From: Bacteroidales bacterium UBA3143
GTDB taxonomy: Bacteria > Bacteroidota > Bacteroidia > Bacteroidales > Dysgonomonadaceae
Length of the DNA: 30,963 nt
Assembly (NCBI GenBank): GCA_002364735.1
Contig: DEZB01000018.1
Location: 1-30,963, forward strand
Reading direction: 5' to 3'
Within the stretch, counting starts at the first letter, position 1. Each line of letters begins with the position of its first letter. A program made the translations under genes and the position numbers. The notes beneath the pieces were generated by a model. That model ran no database searches and was not told the DNA's origin. It was given only the letters and a program-made list of their open reading frames with translations. Shown one piece after another: positions 15,421 through 24,834 of the stretch.

Positions 15421-16626
15421 ATGCGTAATCGAATTACTAAGAGGGTGAGTAGCTTTCCATTTTATGGATTTTTTAGTGACTCTCGCTCTATTGGTCTAAC
15501 TTTGCTTATTTGTACAGGTTTCTCACTACTTCTAACTAATTTGGGGTCTGTAGGTGTTGGTTATCATGATTTTTGGTTAACTGAAATCCCCTTTTTTCTT
15601 CAATTACATCTGCCGCATAGCATCCTCCACTTTGTAAACGATGCATTAATGGCAATATTCTTTTTTCATATTGGAATAGAGATTAAAAGAGAAACTGTAG
15701 TAGGAGAGTTATCTTCAATAAAGAAAGCCATGTTTCCAGCCATTGCCGCTCTTTTTGGAGTTATAACTCCAGCGCTTGTCTTTTTCTATATAACACGAGG
15801 ATCGGGTTTTGAAAATGGTTGGGCCATTCCAACTGCTACAGATATAGCTTTCTCACTTGGCGTTTTAGCTATGGTAGGCAAATCGGCTCCTTTTTCGCTG
15901 AAAATATTCTTGACAGCGTTGGCCATTATTGATGATTTATGCGCCATTTTAATCATTGCGTTCTTTTATGGTAAAGCTCCCAATTTAATATGGCTCATAG
16001 GTGTAGCTATTTGTGTTGTAGCAGTTTTAATAGCTTTAAAAAAATATCACGACACTCAAATTGGTAAAGCTATTTTTATTTTTATTGGATTAATAATGTG
16101 GTACTGCATGTATCGTTCAGGAATACATGCCACATTTGCAGGTATTATAATGGCAATGTTGCTTCCAGTAAATAGAATTACATCCTACGAATCAACACTC
16201 AAAATACCAGTTGGATTCATTATCATACCCATTTTTGCTTTGGCCAATACAAGCCTTTACATTTCAAGTACCGCTTTTAGTTATTTATCCTCTCCTCTTT
16301 CTTTGGGAATTATTTTAGGTTTGTTCTTGGGCAAACCAATCGGAATAATAACTGCCACCTTTTTGTTGGTTAAAACAAAAATTATCAAGCTGCCCAAAGA
16401 GCTAACACTAACTAAATTCCTGGGTATAGGCTTTTTAGCTGGTATAGGCTTCACCATGTCTATTTTTATTTCCACATTAGCTTTTGATGATAAAATTTTT
16501 GGAGATACTGCCAAAATTGCTGTTTTAATTGCATCTATCCTTTCAATGATTATAGGGTTTGTATGGCTTAGATTAAGCTTCCCACCAAAACCGTATGAAG
16601 AGCATGAAGTAAAAGTAATCAATTGA
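15421..16626 (+). CDS. nhaA: Na+/H+ antiporter NhaA
   Basis: This inner-membrane antiporter of 401 residues exports Na+ in exchange for H+, controlling sodium and pH balance. It has about 12 hydrophobic helices. The ion-binding aspartate pair is visible as D171-D172 in LAIIDDLCA, and the further conserved D141 lies in TATDIAFSLG. FHIGIEIKRETVVGELS and the C-terminal LAGIGFTMSIFIS are classical NhaA segments. The frame could begin at a TTG two codons earlier, but the ATG at 15421 is the normal start. Its last codons contain the TTG of the rsmA promoter, so termination and the next initiation overlap. Confidence 0.96.
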   Translation: MRNRITKRVSSFPFYGFFSDSRSIGLTLLICTGFSLLLTNLGSVGVGYHDFWLTEIPFFLQLHLPHSILHFVNDALMAIFFFHIGIEIKRETVVGELSSIKKAMFPAIAALFGVITPALVFFYITRGSGFENGWAIPTATDIAFSLGVLAMVGKSAPFSLKIFLTALAIIDDLCAILIIAFFYGKAPNLIWLIGVAICVVAVLIALKKYHDTQIGKAIFIFIGLIMWYCMYRSGIHATFAGIIMAMLLPVNRITSYESTLKIPVGFIIIPIFALANTSLYISSTAFSYLSSPLSLGIILGLFLGKPIGIITATFLLVKTKIIKLPKELTLTKFLGIGFLAGIGFTMSIFISTLAFDDKIFGDTAKIAVLIASILSMIIGFVWLRLSFPPKPYEEHEVKVIN

Positions 16627-16652
16627 TTTTTAAAATTAATTAGTTACCTTTA
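16623..16652 (+). promoter_or_regulatory. rsmA promoter overlapping the nhaA stop codon
   Basis: TTG (16623-16625, overlapping the nhaA TGA) and TACCTTTA (16645-16652) are 19 nt apart. The -7 element has one mismatch from TAnnTTTG. The ATG is 31 nt downstream, giving a short leader. Confidence 0.55.
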
Positions 16653-16683
16653 CTCCTCTACAAACATAAATTTATAACTACAA

Positions 16684-17490
16684 ATGATAACAGTAAGACC
16701 CAAAAAAAGCCTCGGACAGCATTTTTTGAAAGATAATGCTATTGCAGAACGTATAGCAGATACGCTGGATAAGTTTTCTGAATTCCCCGTATTAGAAGTG
16801 GGCCCTGGTACTGGTGTCTTAACACGTTTCTTAATAGAAAAAGAAAAGGACTTAACTGTAGTAGAGCTCGATCGTGATTCTGTTGCATATTTAAAGCAGA
16901 ATATGCCTTCACTAAAAGACCGCATCATAGAAGACGATTTTCTTCAATTAGATTTGTCCAAGTTATACACTGATAAATTCTGCATAATCGGAAATTATCC
17001 TTACAATATATCCTCTCAAATTTTCTTCAAAGTTTTAGATTATAAAAATATGATTCCTTGCTGCTCCGGAATGATTCAACGGGAAGTAGCTCAGAGACTG
17101 GCTGCATCTCCTGGAAACAAAACATACGGAATTTTGAGTGTTTTGATTCAAGCATGGTACGACATTGAATATCTCTTCACAGTGGATGAAAATGCATTCA
17201 TTCCACCACCCAAAGTTAAGTCGGCAGTTGTTAGACTCACGCGCAATGATCGTGAGAAAATGAATTGCAATGAGAAGTTGTTTAAGACTGTAGTGAAAAC
17301 AAGTTTTAACCGAAGAAGAAAGATGTTGCGCAACTCCGTGAAGCCTTTGCTTCCTGAAAACAGCGATGTGTTGAGTCACGAAATATTCACCAAACGTCCC
17401 GAACAGCTTTCTATTACTCAATTTGAAGAATTGACAAACATGTTAGAGCCTTATATTGTTACAACACAGCAAACTAAAGATTCCAATTAA
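16684..17490 (+). CDS. rsmA: 16S rRNA dimethyladenosine transferase
   Basis: This RsmA/KsgA enzyme of 268 residues dimethylates the two adjacent adenosines (A1518 and A1519, E. coli numbering) in the 3' hairpin of 16S rRNA with S-adenosylmethionine. The N-terminal RPKKSLGQHFLKD motif, the SAM loop VLEVGPGTGVLT near residue 38-49, the catalytic-type GNYPYNISSQIFF (family NLPYN variant) and the C-terminal FIPPPKVKSAVVRL are all present. The NYPYN form instead of NLPYN is common in this phylum. The CorA-type gene follows 35 bp downstream and may be in the same transcript. Confidence 0.96.
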   Translation: MITVRPKKSLGQHFLKDNAIAERIADTLDKFSEFPVLEVGPGTGVLTRFLIEKEKDLTVVELDRDSVAYLKQNMPSLKDRIIEDDFLQLDLSKLYTDKFCIIGNYPYNISSQIFFKVLDYKNMIPCCSGMIQREVAQRLAASPGNKTYGILSVLIQAWYDIEYLFTVDENAFIPPPKVKSAVVRLTRNDREKMNCNEKLFKTVVKTSFNRRRKMLRNSVKPLLPENSDVLSHEIFTKRPEQLSITQFEELTNMLEPYIVTTQQTKDSN

Positions 17491-17525
17491 AAAATTATTG
17501 TTCACATCTAAAGCATCTTAAAATT

Positions 17526-18470
17526 ATGGCTGAACTCAAACTCTTCTATCACAAAGACAACGTCATACGTCTGAGCCGAAGTTTGGACTTTTTGAAATAT
17601 CACTCCATAAAGAGCTTTTTGTGGATTGATTTAAATGACGTTGATGAAGAGGTTGAAAACGAACTGGAGGACTACCTGAAAATATACATTCAAGAAGAGG
17701 AGGAAATGATTGAGATTGAAATGTCTTCGCGATATATTGAGACCAATGACACATTGGTTGTCAATTCCAACTTTCTTCTCTCTAATTTTGAACGCGATCC
17801 TGTGTCGTTTATTCTAAAAAATGATATTCTTATAACGGTGAGAAGCCAAGAGTTGAGTTCTTTTCATGAATCAGTAAAAAAAATATCTGCAAACCCTAAA
17901 AACTATCCAACTGGAGCCCATGTACTGGTAGCGCTGCTGGAAACACGTGTCGAGTTTGACGCAGATATGATTGAGAGTATGACTCAGAAAATAACTCAAT
18001 TGAGTAATAGTCTTACACTACAAGAAGCTGACGAAGAGTTGTTGACAGAGATAAAAGACTTACAAGAGAAAACAATGTTGTTGCGCGAAAACATAATTGA
18101 CAAACAGCGAACTGTTTCTGGTATGTTGCGCAGTGAGTTTATGCCCGCAGACTTGCATCCAAAACTCACCATTATCATTAAAGACATAAACTCGCTTATA
18201 GAACACGTTAAGTTCAGCTTCGACCGATTAGATTATTTGCAAGATACCTTCTTGGGTTACGTAAATATTGAGCAAAACAAAATAATCAAAATATTTACGA
18301 TTGTATCTGTTATCTTTATGCCCCCCACCCTTATTGCCAGCATCTATGGGATGAACTTCTCGTTTATGCCCGAATTGAGTGCCAAATACGGTTATCCCGT
18401 TTCTATTGGGCTTATGATTTTCTCATCGCTCATTATTCTTTATTTCTTTAAGAAGAAAAGGTGGTTATAG
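17526..18470 (+). CDS. corA: CorA-family magnesium/divalent cation transporter
   Basis: This is a 314-residue CorA family channel protein. The long N-terminal cytoplasmic domain (about 1-250, with a coiled-coil-rich helical part around 140-245) precedes two C-terminal transmembrane helices. The signature G275-M276-N277 sits in the periplasmic loop (YGMNFSFMPE), and the chain ends in a basic tail (FKKKRWL). It is expected to form a homopentamer for Mg2+ (possibly Co2+ or Ni2+) uptake. Members with Zn2+ efflux activity exist in the same superfamily, so transport direction and ion are not certain. The gene lies 35 bp after rsmA and 38 bp before the arabinofuranosidase gene. Confidence 0.93.
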   Translation: MAELKLFYHKDNVIRLSRSLDFLKYHSIKSFLWIDLNDVDEEVENELEDYLKIYIQEEEEMIEIEMSSRYIETNDTLVVNSNFLLSNFERDPVSFILKNDILITVRSQELSSFHESVKKISANPKNYPTGAHVLVALLETRVEFDADMIESMTQKITQLSNSLTLQEADEELLTEIKDLQEKTMLLRENIIDKQRTVSGMLRSEFMPADLHPKLTIIIKDINSLIEHVKFSFDRLDYLQDTFLGYVNIEQNKIIKIFTIVSVIFMPPTLIASIYGMNFSFMPELSAKYGYPVSIGLMIFSSLIILYFFKKKRWL

Positions 18471-18508
18471 CATGTCTCTAATGTCATAATTTTTTAAATC
18501 AATATAGT

Positions 18509-20053
18509 ATGAAAAAGAATCTTTCAATGTTAGTTTTTGCAAGCCTTCTATTCGTTTCTACAATGGAAGCTCAAAATTCAATGAAGCTCGATTTTATTTC
18601 AGCAGAAGTTACCATTAATAAAAACATTTATGGTCAGTTTGCTGAACATCTTGGTAGATGTATTTATGATGGTATATGGGTTGGATCCGAATCTAATATC
18701 CCTAATGTGAATGGGTATAGAAAAGATGTTTTGGAAGCACTACAAGAACTTGATATTCCTGTGCTACGCTGGCCTGGAGGTTGTTTTGCTGATACTTATC
18801 ATTGGAAAGACGGAGTAGGTCCAGCGGCAGAGCGTCCTAACATTAAAAACGTTTTTTGGGGAGGGTCCATTGAAGATAATAGTTTTGGCACTAATGAGTT
18901 CTTAAATCTATGTGAGATGCTGGGTTGCGATGCTTACATTTCAGCCAATGTTGGCAGTGGAACGGTGGAAGAGATGGTTGATTGGATAACATATATGACA
19001 TCTGATGAAGATTTACCAATGGTCAATTGGCGGCGTGAAAATGGAAGAGAAAAGCCGTGGAATGTAAAGTTTTTAGGCATTGGCAATGAAAGTTGGGGAT
19101 GTGGGGGAGATATGCGCCCTGAATTTTACGCTGATTTATTACGTCAATATTCTTTATATGCAAACCTTTACGGACAAAACAAATTAAAACGAATTGGTTG
19201 TGGAGCAAACGGAGCTGATTACAACTGGACTGAAGTTTTGATGGATAGAGCACGTAGAAATATGGATGCCCTTTCAGTACATTATTATACTATTGCTACA
19301 GGAAATTGGGGAGACAAATCATCTGCAACTGGTTTTAACGAAGATCTTTATTTTAAGGGTCTAAAAGAAGCAATGCGAATGGATGACATATTAACGAAAC
19401 ATTCTGCAATTATGGATAAACATGATCCAAGTAAGCGTGTGCCATTGATGGTAGATGAATGGGGTATTTGGACAAATGTTGAGCCAGGAACCGAGCCTGG
19501 TTTTCTTTATCAGCAAAACTCCATGCGCGATGCTCTAATTGCTGCAATCAGCTTTAATATTTTTCACGAACATGCGGAGCGTGTACAAATGGCGAATATT
19601 GCCCAAACTGTGAATGTGCTGCAAGCAATGTTACTAACTAATGATAAGCAAATTATTAAGACCCCTACTTACCATGTATTTAACATGTACAAAGTTCATC
19701 AAGATGCAACTTTTATTCCCTCAACCGTAAACAGTGAGGAGTATAAAATGGGTGACCAAACACTTCCTTCGATAACCGCAACTGCTTCAAAAAATAAAGA
19801 TAGTAAGGTTAATCTTAGTTTGAGCAATCTAAATCCTAACAAGTCAATTGAAATGATTGTTGACCTTACAGGTGGACAGGTTAAAAATGTAAATGTAGCA
19901 TCAGTATTAACATCGCCCGCTTTTAATTCAATAAATGACTTCGACAATTCAAACACTGTAACACCTACTAAGTTTTCTGATTATAAGATTTCAAATAATC
20001 AACTTAACGTTAAGCTGCCTCCACATTCTATAGTTTGTATTGAAATGCAATAG
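18509..20053 (+). CDS. Alpha-L-arabinofuranosidase, GH51, exported
   Basis: This 514-residue glycoside hydrolase of family GH51 removes terminal alpha-L-arabinofuranosyl groups from arabinan or arabinoxylan side chains with retention of configuration. A signal peptide (about 1-21, ending MEAQ) puts it in the periplasm or envelope. In the (beta/alpha)8 barrel the acid/base is E194 in LGIGNESWGCG and the nucleophile is E317 in MVDEWGIW. Other family motifs are FAEHLGRCIYDGIW near 48-60 and RWPGGCFADTYHW near 92-104. The C-terminal ~120 residues form the usual beta-sandwich ending HSIVCIEMQ. No SusC/SusD or other arabinan gene is beside it, so it is not in a recognisable utilisation locus. Confidence 0.94.
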   Translation: MKKNLSMLVFASLLFVSTMEAQNSMKLDFISAEVTINKNIYGQFAEHLGRCIYDGIWVGSESNIPNVNGYRKDVLEALQELDIPVLRWPGGCFADTYHWKDGVGPAAERPNIKNVFWGGSIEDNSFGTNEFLNLCEMLGCDAYISANVGSGTVEEMVDWITYMTSDEDLPMVNWRRENGREKPWNVKFLGIGNESWGCGGDMRPEFYADLLRQYSLYANLYGQNKLKRIGCGANGADYNWTEVLMDRARRNMDALSVHYYTIATGNWGDKSSATGFNEDLYFKGLKEAMRMDDILTKHSAIMDKHDPSKRVPLMVDEWGIWTNVEPGTEPGFLYQQNSMRDALIAAISFNIFHEHAERVQMANIAQTVNVLQAMLLTNDKQIIKTPTYHVFNMYKVHQDATFIPSTVNSEEYKMGDQTLPSITATASKNKDSKVNLSLSNLNPNKSIEMIVDLTGGQVKNVNVASVLTSPAFNSINDFDNSNTVTPTKFSDYKISNNQLNVKLPPHSIVCIEMQ

Positions 20054-20153
20054 ACTCATATAATTCAAAATTACTCTCACATTCCTACTATCGCAATCTG
20101 TTATCTTTTGAATTGAGTAATCAATTTTGACTACAACACATTTATATGCAACA

Positions 20154-21302
20154 ATGAGAAAAATAATCATCTCCCCCGACTCTTTTAAAGGATCTCTCAC
20201 TTCAACAGAAGTAGCCAATGCCATTAAGGAAGGAATTAGGAAAGTATTTCTGGATTGTGAAATAATTAAAATTCCTATTGCTGATGGCGGAGAGGGTACA
20301 ACTGACACTTTGGTAAGTGCTTTAAAAGGTGAGAAAGTTAAAGTGAGGGTTCATGATCCTCTCATGCGACCAATTGAAGTGGAGTATGGATTGGCAGATA
20401 ATGGTAAAACGGCCATAATTGAAATGGCGGCTGCAAGTGGAATCACACTACTGAAAAAGGAAGAACAAGACCCTTCATTAACAACTACATTTGGCACTGG
20501 CGAGATAATAAAAGATGCTTTGAAGCGTGGTTGCCGATCTTTTTTGATTGGAATAGGTGGAAGTGCAACTAATGATGCTGGAACTGGCATGTTGAGAGCG
20601 TTAGGCTTCCGTTTTTTGAATAAAAACGGTGATGAAACTGATGGAACAGGCAAATCATTACATTCAATTTATTCAATAGACACATCAAATGTAATACCTG
20701 AACTGAAAGAATCAAGCTTCACAATCGCATGCGATGTAAACAATCCTTTTTCTGGACCAAACGGTGCGGCTTATGTATATGCCCCTCAAAAAGGAGCAAG
20801 CGAATTGATGACTAAAGAGTTGGATGAAGGATTAGAACACTTTAGACAATTGATTGAAACTATTAAGAAATTAGATTTAAATACCGTCCCTGGTGCAGGT
20901 GCAGCAGGAGGTTTGGGCGGAGGATTTGTTGCTTTCTTAAACGCTCAATTGAAACCAGGCATTGAAATGGTATTAGAAGCAGTTAGTTTTGATGCGCATT
21001 TACAAAATGCAGATTTAGTGATTACTGGAGAAGGAAAGATTGACAAACAAACAGGTATGGGCAAAGCTGTTAGTGGCATACTGGATGCTGCAAGCAGAAG
21101 GAATGTACCTGTAATAGCTGTTGGCGGATGTGTAGAAGATGTTGAAAACCTTAACAAACGAGGATTTGTCTCAGTTTTCTCAGTACTACCTTCTCCAATG
21201 TCGTTAGAAGAGGCTATGCAAAAAGATGTTGCTAAGAGAAACATCACACAAACCACTGTACAAATAATAAGAACGATCAAACACTTTCAAAGCAACAATT
21301 GA
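20154..21302 (+). CDS. Glycerate kinase (GarK/GlxK family)
   Basis: This 382-residue cytosolic type-II glycerate kinase phosphorylates D-glycerate with ATP (2-phosphoglycerate in the best-known members) and feeds it into glycolysis. Landmarks are SPDSFKGSLTSTEVA at the N-terminus, IPIADGGEGTTDTL, the GIGGSATNDAGTGML phosphate loop, GAGAAGGLGGGFVAF, and DLVITGEGKIDKQTGMGKA near the C-terminal part. I chose the ATG at 20154; an upstream in-frame TTG (20127) would add nine residues that the family lacks. The GntP permease begins one base after its stop codon, so the two are surely one transcript. Function is firm, while the 2- versus 3-phosphate product cannot be told here. Confidence 0.94.
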   Translation: MRKIIISPDSFKGSLTSTEVANAIKEGIRKVFLDCEIIKIPIADGGEGTTDTLVSALKGEKVKVRVHDPLMRPIEVEYGLADNGKTAIIEMAAASGITLLKKEEQDPSLTTTFGTGEIIKDALKRGCRSFLIGIGGSATNDAGTGMLRALGFRFLNKNGDETDGTGKSLHSIYSIDTSNVIPELKESSFTIACDVNNPFSGPNGAAYVYAPQKGASELMTKELDEGLEHFRQLIETIKKLDLNTVPGAGAAGGLGGGFVAFLNAQLKPGIEMVLEAVSFDAHLQNADLVITGEGKIDKQTGMGKAVSGILDAASRRNVPVIAVGGCVEDVENLNKRGFVSVFSVLPSPMSLEEAMQKDVAKRNITQTTVQIIRTIKHFQSNN

Positions 21303-21303
21303 T

Positions 21304-22569
21304 ATGACTGCAATAGGAGCTTTAATAGGATTGATATTAGCTATTGTTTTGATTATTCGCAAAGTATCTCCTACCTACAGTCTAATACTTGGTGCTTTTA
21401 TAGGCGGAGTTCTTGGTGGGTTTTCCGTACCTGAAACAGTAAGCATAATGATAGATGGAGTAAAAGATGTTACTCCTGCAATATTAAGAATTCTCACCGC
21501 AGGAGTCTTGTCGGGTGTGCTCATAAAAACAGGTGCTGCTGCATCACTATCACAAACTATTGTTCGCAAAGTGGGAACCAAACATGTTTATTTAGCTTTA
21601 GCACTTGCCACAATGCTACTAACAACAACAGGCGTGTTTATTGATGTAGCAGTAATAACAGTTGCACCAATTGCGCTTACCATTGGTCGCCAGCTTTTGA
21701 TTCCAAAAGCAAAGTTATTGTTTGTGATGGTTGGAGGTGGCAAATGTGGAAACATAATTTCGCCCAATCCCAACACAATTATATCAGCAGAAAACTTCAA
21801 TGCTGATCTCTCTTCTGTTATGTTTGTCAATATCATTCCTGCACTAATAGGTCTACTTGTTACCGCTTACATTGTAGTTCATTTTCTGCCAAAAGTGGGA
21901 GAAATGGTGAAAGACGATTTAAATGAAGATGACTCCACCGATAATCTCCCCTTATTTGCTAAAAGCATGGTAGCGCCGTTTGTTACAATTGGTTTGTTGG
22001 CGCTACGACCTTTATTTGGAATTGTAATTGATCCTTTACTGGCACTTCCAGCAGGAGGTTTGGCGGGAATATTAGTGATGCGGAAATGGGACAAACTAAG
22101 CATTAGCATTGGATACGGGTTAGATAAAATGTCAACCATTGCCATTTTACTTATTGGTACAGGCACCATTGCAGGAATTGTGAAAGCATCTACAATTAAA
22201 GATTACTTGCTACAGGCATTAGCAAAAACAAATTTGGGGGAAGTGCTAATTGCTCCATTTTCTGGCGCTTTGATGTCTGCTGCTACAGCTTCAACAACTG
22301 CTGGTGCAACTGTAGCATCTGCCTCTTTTGCAGAAACAATAACAGCAGCAGGAATTTCGACCGTATGGGGTGCAGCTATGATAAATGTAGGTGCTACAGT
22401 TTTAGATCACCTTCCACACGGTTCGTTTTTTCATGCAACGGGTGGTGCCACTTATATGCAGATGAGTGAGCGCATGAAAATAATTCCATTTGAAACCCTG
22501 ATTGGCTTAGTATTAACTATTTGTTCTGTAGCGGTGTATTTTACTCTTGGTAGATGGTTCGGTCTGTAA
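21304..22569 (+). CDS. GntP-family sugar-acid:H+ symporter (glycerate or gluconate)
   Basis: This 421-residue polytopic inner-membrane protein of the GntP family has about 12 hydrophobic segments. Family features include the signature GGKCGNIISPNPNTII near residue 145-160, the glycine/alanine-rich helices and the TASTTAGATVASASFAE segment near 330. It starts one base after the glycerate kinase stop codon. Given that pairing, glycerate is the most economical substrate, because GntP members transport gluconate and related acids and no gluconate kinase is nearby. A gluconate or other hydroxy-acid substrate remains possible. The transcript ends before the converging metallophosphoesterase gene, at a weak inverted repeat. 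Confidence 0.9.
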   Translation: MTAIGALIGLILAIVLIIRKVSPTYSLILGAFIGGVLGGFSVPETVSIMIDGVKDVTPAILRILTAGVLSGVLIKTGAAASLSQTIVRKVGTKHVYLALALATMLLTTTGVFIDVAVITVAPIALTIGRQLLIPKAKLLFVMVGGGKCGNIISPNPNTIISAENFNADLSSVMFVNIIPALIGLLVTAYIVVHFLPKVGEMVKDDLNEDDSTDNLPLFAKSMVAPFVTIGLLALRPLFGIVIDPLLALPAGGLAGILVMRKWDKLSISIGYGLDKMSTIAILLIGTGTIAGIVKASTIKDYLLQALAKTNLGEVLIAPFSGALMSAATASTTAGATVASASFAETITAAGISTVWGAAMINVGATVLDHLPHGSFFHATGGATYMQMSERMKIIPFETLIGLVLTICSVAVYFTLGRWFGL

Positions 22570-22594
22570 GAATGATTTTAGAAAACACTCATTC
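22570..22594. terminator. Weak inverted repeat between converging genes
   Basis: GAATGA (22570-22575) and TCATTC (22589-22594) can pair, with TTTT and AAAA able to extend the stem inside and CAC bulged. There is no T-tract of note, so it is at best a weak bidirectional terminator for the GntP and metallophosphoesterase genes. Confidence 0.3.
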
Positions 22595-22627
22595 CTACAT
22601 ATTCTATACGTTTAGGTTATCGACTTT

Positions 22628-23755
22628 CTAATCTATCTCAAAGCTAAACTCATCATACGCTTCTCTACGCCATGCAAACTGTTGGGTTGTTGGTGAAATT
22701 GCAAAAAAAGGAGAAAATGTTTTTACTTTAACTGTTTGGTTATCTGGCATAAATTCAAGAATTCTTAGCCAGCCATCACCGCCATTCCCCATCCATCCAC
22801 CTCCAAGTGCTTGCGCATTGAAAAGCATTTGATGCACTTTTCTTCCTCCAGCATTCGTGTCTGTTCTAAAACCTACATGAGCTCTTGGATCATCTGGTTT
22901 TGCGACGTGACCTGAAACCACCAACTGAATATTGCTTGAAGGCTTAACTAATTTATCAAAAATCGCTTTTCCATAATTATAATCTTCAACGGGATAGTTC
23001 TCTTTAACAATATGTTCATTGTTTGCGTTAAGATAAGAGTGAGTGAGTATAACAACGGTATGATCCTTATATTTTTCAGAGTCCACTAACGTTTTTGCCC
23101 AACTAACAATTGTATCTCTTGGAGCAAATTCCATATTAATAAAGAGCATCTTTCTACCATGAGGAGATGTTATTTCAAAAGATGCATTTTCCAAAGTTGG
23201 AATATCTTCTGCATTTAATGCCACATCTCGTAGAATTTTCATGTTCTGAAAGTTTTTATCTACAGGAAAATAATGATTAAAGTTGGACTTACGATTTTCG
23301 ATGCTTTTATAACCATAATCATGATTACCTAAAGCTGTAATATATGGCACCCTTCCATCGATTCGTTCAAAAGCACGTGACGCAGACTCCCACTGTAATT
23401 TGCTTGGTTGATTGCCTACTTTACCATCGGGATTTATCATCTCGTTGTGTTCTACTAAATCTCCAACACATAAAACCATCTTGATATTAAGATTATCGAT
23501 ATTCTCGCTAATCCATGCTGTCATTAATTCTAAAATAGGTTGATTACGACCAAATTTGACATAAGTCTGCAAATCAGGAAGAACAATTATAGACCAAGAA
23601 TCTTCTGAACTTAATTTTGGTGCCTCATAGTTTTCCTGGCCCATAACTGTAGGCCCCAATAATAGAAAAAAAGAGACAAAAACAACTATTGTTTTTCTCC
23701 ACTTGTATGCGATAGAAAAAAAGTCTTTAGATTTTACTTTCATTTTATTATTCAT
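22628..23755 (-). CDS. Secreted calcineurin-like metallophosphoesterase
   Basis: This 375-residue exported phosphoesterase of the calcineurin-like fold uses two metal ions. The N-terminus has a long basic n-region followed by a hydrophobic core (about 24-38) and a likely cleavage near MGQ at 38-40, placing it in the periplasm. The metal-binding motifs appear in the family order: D in LPDLQTYV near 56, GDLVEHNE near 97-104, GNHDYG near 142-147, H in LTHSYLN near 238 and GHVAKP near 283. The substrate (nucleotide, phosphodiester or phosphonate) cannot be inferred. An alternative ATG 12 nt downstream (MKVKS) is equally plausible. It stands alone on the minus strand. Confidence 0.88.
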   Translation of the reverse strand: MNNKMKVKSKDFFSIAYKWRKTIVVFVSFFLLLGPTVMGQENYEAPKLSSEDSWSIIVLPDLQTYVKFGRNQPILELMTAWISENIDNLNIKMVLCVGDLVEHNEMINPDGKVGNQPSKLQWESASRAFERIDGRVPYITALGNHDYGYKSIENRKSNFNHYFPVDKNFQNMKILRDVALNAEDIPTLENASFEITSPHGRKMLFINMEFAPRDTIVSWAKTLVDSEKYKDHTVVILTHSYLNANNEHIVKENYPVEDYNYGKAIFDKLVKPSSNIQLVVSGHVAKPDDPRAHVGFRTDTNAGGRKVHQMLFNAQALGGGWMGNGGDGWLRILEFMPDNQTVKVKTFSPFFAISPTTQQFAWRREAYDEFSFEID

Positions 23756-23961
23756 ATTGTCAAGTTATTAAAGAGGTACTTAATTGTAAAATGCGGAGCT
23801 AAAACGATTTATAATCAAATGGTTATTTATTTATATGTTTCTCAACTATGAGAGTGAATCAATCAACAAATTTCTATTCTATATAAAAAAGAATGCTTCA
23901 AAAACACACAACTTCTTACAATTCATGCACAATATACAGAAAATATATTAACGCTTGTTTT

Positions 23962-24834
23962 CTACTCCATCATAAAATGCATTTGAGCCTGATGTTCAGG
24001 AAAAATATCTTTGAATAGTTCTTGTTTTTCAGAAGTATGATAACCCAAAAGAGCTTGAGCTAAATCAAATATCGTAAGATTGAGATGAATAGGAAGTTTT
24101 GATTTTGTCTCTAAGACCTTTCCTTCTTGTATTGATAAGAACAGATTATTCTGTGTGAGAATTTCGTCTGTTACTTCAAGTGAAAAAGACTTCTTGGGAT
24201 ATTTATTAGCAAACAATTTAAGCATAAGTGGTGCATCGACTATACGTGCCATGCCCGTGAGGCTTTTCTTAGGCGGGAAATTGTACCCAGCAGCTTCTTC
24301 CACAATTACACGAAAATCATCGAAGGTTTTCTGGACAGTCATTTCCTTTTCTCTAAACTCACTGTCGAACTCTTTATATGCCGCTGGCAAATTATCCGAA
24401 TGACGTTTCATCAACTCATCAAGCAAAAGCAGATCCGATCCTGAATGAAATGTTTGGGCATATCCATATTTAGAATAAAAAGCTAACAACCATTCTTCTT
24501 CGGGAACTAAAATAGAAAGAGGAATATTCCTTTTAACTAATTCGTGAAACGTTCTTTTCAACAAAGCTGCCATATATCCTTTCTTTCGTCCCTCTGGAAG
24601 TGTGCAAGCACCAGATATATAACCTATAGGTATTTCAGTATCGCAATAAGTGAAGTTATAGGGCAAAATCTGCAATGATGCTACTGCTTTGCAGCCTTCA
24701 AAGTAAGCCAAGGTGTTTTCATTACTATACTTCTCTCTGAAGTATATATCAAAATAAGGTTGGGAATCTCCAAAACAGACCCTCCACATTTCAAGAATCT
24801 GGTCACGTGTTTCGGGAGTTATATACTGAATCAT
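23962..24834 (-). CDS. GNAT-family N-acetyltransferase, Eis-like
   Basis: This 290-residue acetyltransferase has an N-terminal GNAT domain (about 1-150). The acetyl-CoA loop is seen as TLPEGRKKGYMAALLKR, and LAFYSKYGYAQTF is the typical end of the fold. A C-terminal domain (about 170-290) of the sterol-carrier-like type is also seen in Eis proteins. The acceptor is unknown. Its ATG overlaps the TGA of the upstream DUF2156 gene in the four bases ATGA (24831-24834), so translation is almost certainly coupled. The pairing suggests a shared process, perhaps modification of a lipid or peptide, but nothing in the sequence names the substrate. Confidence 0.82.
   Translation of the reverse strand: MIQYITPETRDQILEMWRVCFGDSQPYFDIYFREKYSNENTLAYFEGCKAVASLQILPYNFTYCDTEIPIGYISGACTLPEGRKKGYMAALLKRTFHELVKRNIPLSILVPEEEWLLAFYSKYGYAQTFHSGSDLLLLDELMKRHSDNLPAAYKEFDSEFREKEMTVQKTFDDFRVIVEEAAGYNFPPKKSLTGMARIVDAPLMLKLFANKYPKKSFSLEVTDEILTQNNLFLSIQEGKVLETKSKLPIHLNLTIFDLAQALLGYHTSEKQELFKDIFPEHQAQMHFMME

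Noticed and set aside
17035..17421. 128-codon minus-strand frame within rsmA
   Set aside because: It is antisense to an intact rsmA coding region and shows no protein family features.
10959..20053. Polysaccharide utilisation locus joining the PF05426 and GH51 genes
   Set aside because: No SusC/SusD pair, sensor regulator or further CAZyme is present, and seven unrelated genes separate or flank them.
20945..21280. 111-codon minus-strand frame within the glycerate kinase gene
   Set aside because: It is the antisense of a conserved kinase domain; its Ser/Thr/Pro-rich composition is typical of a shadow frame.
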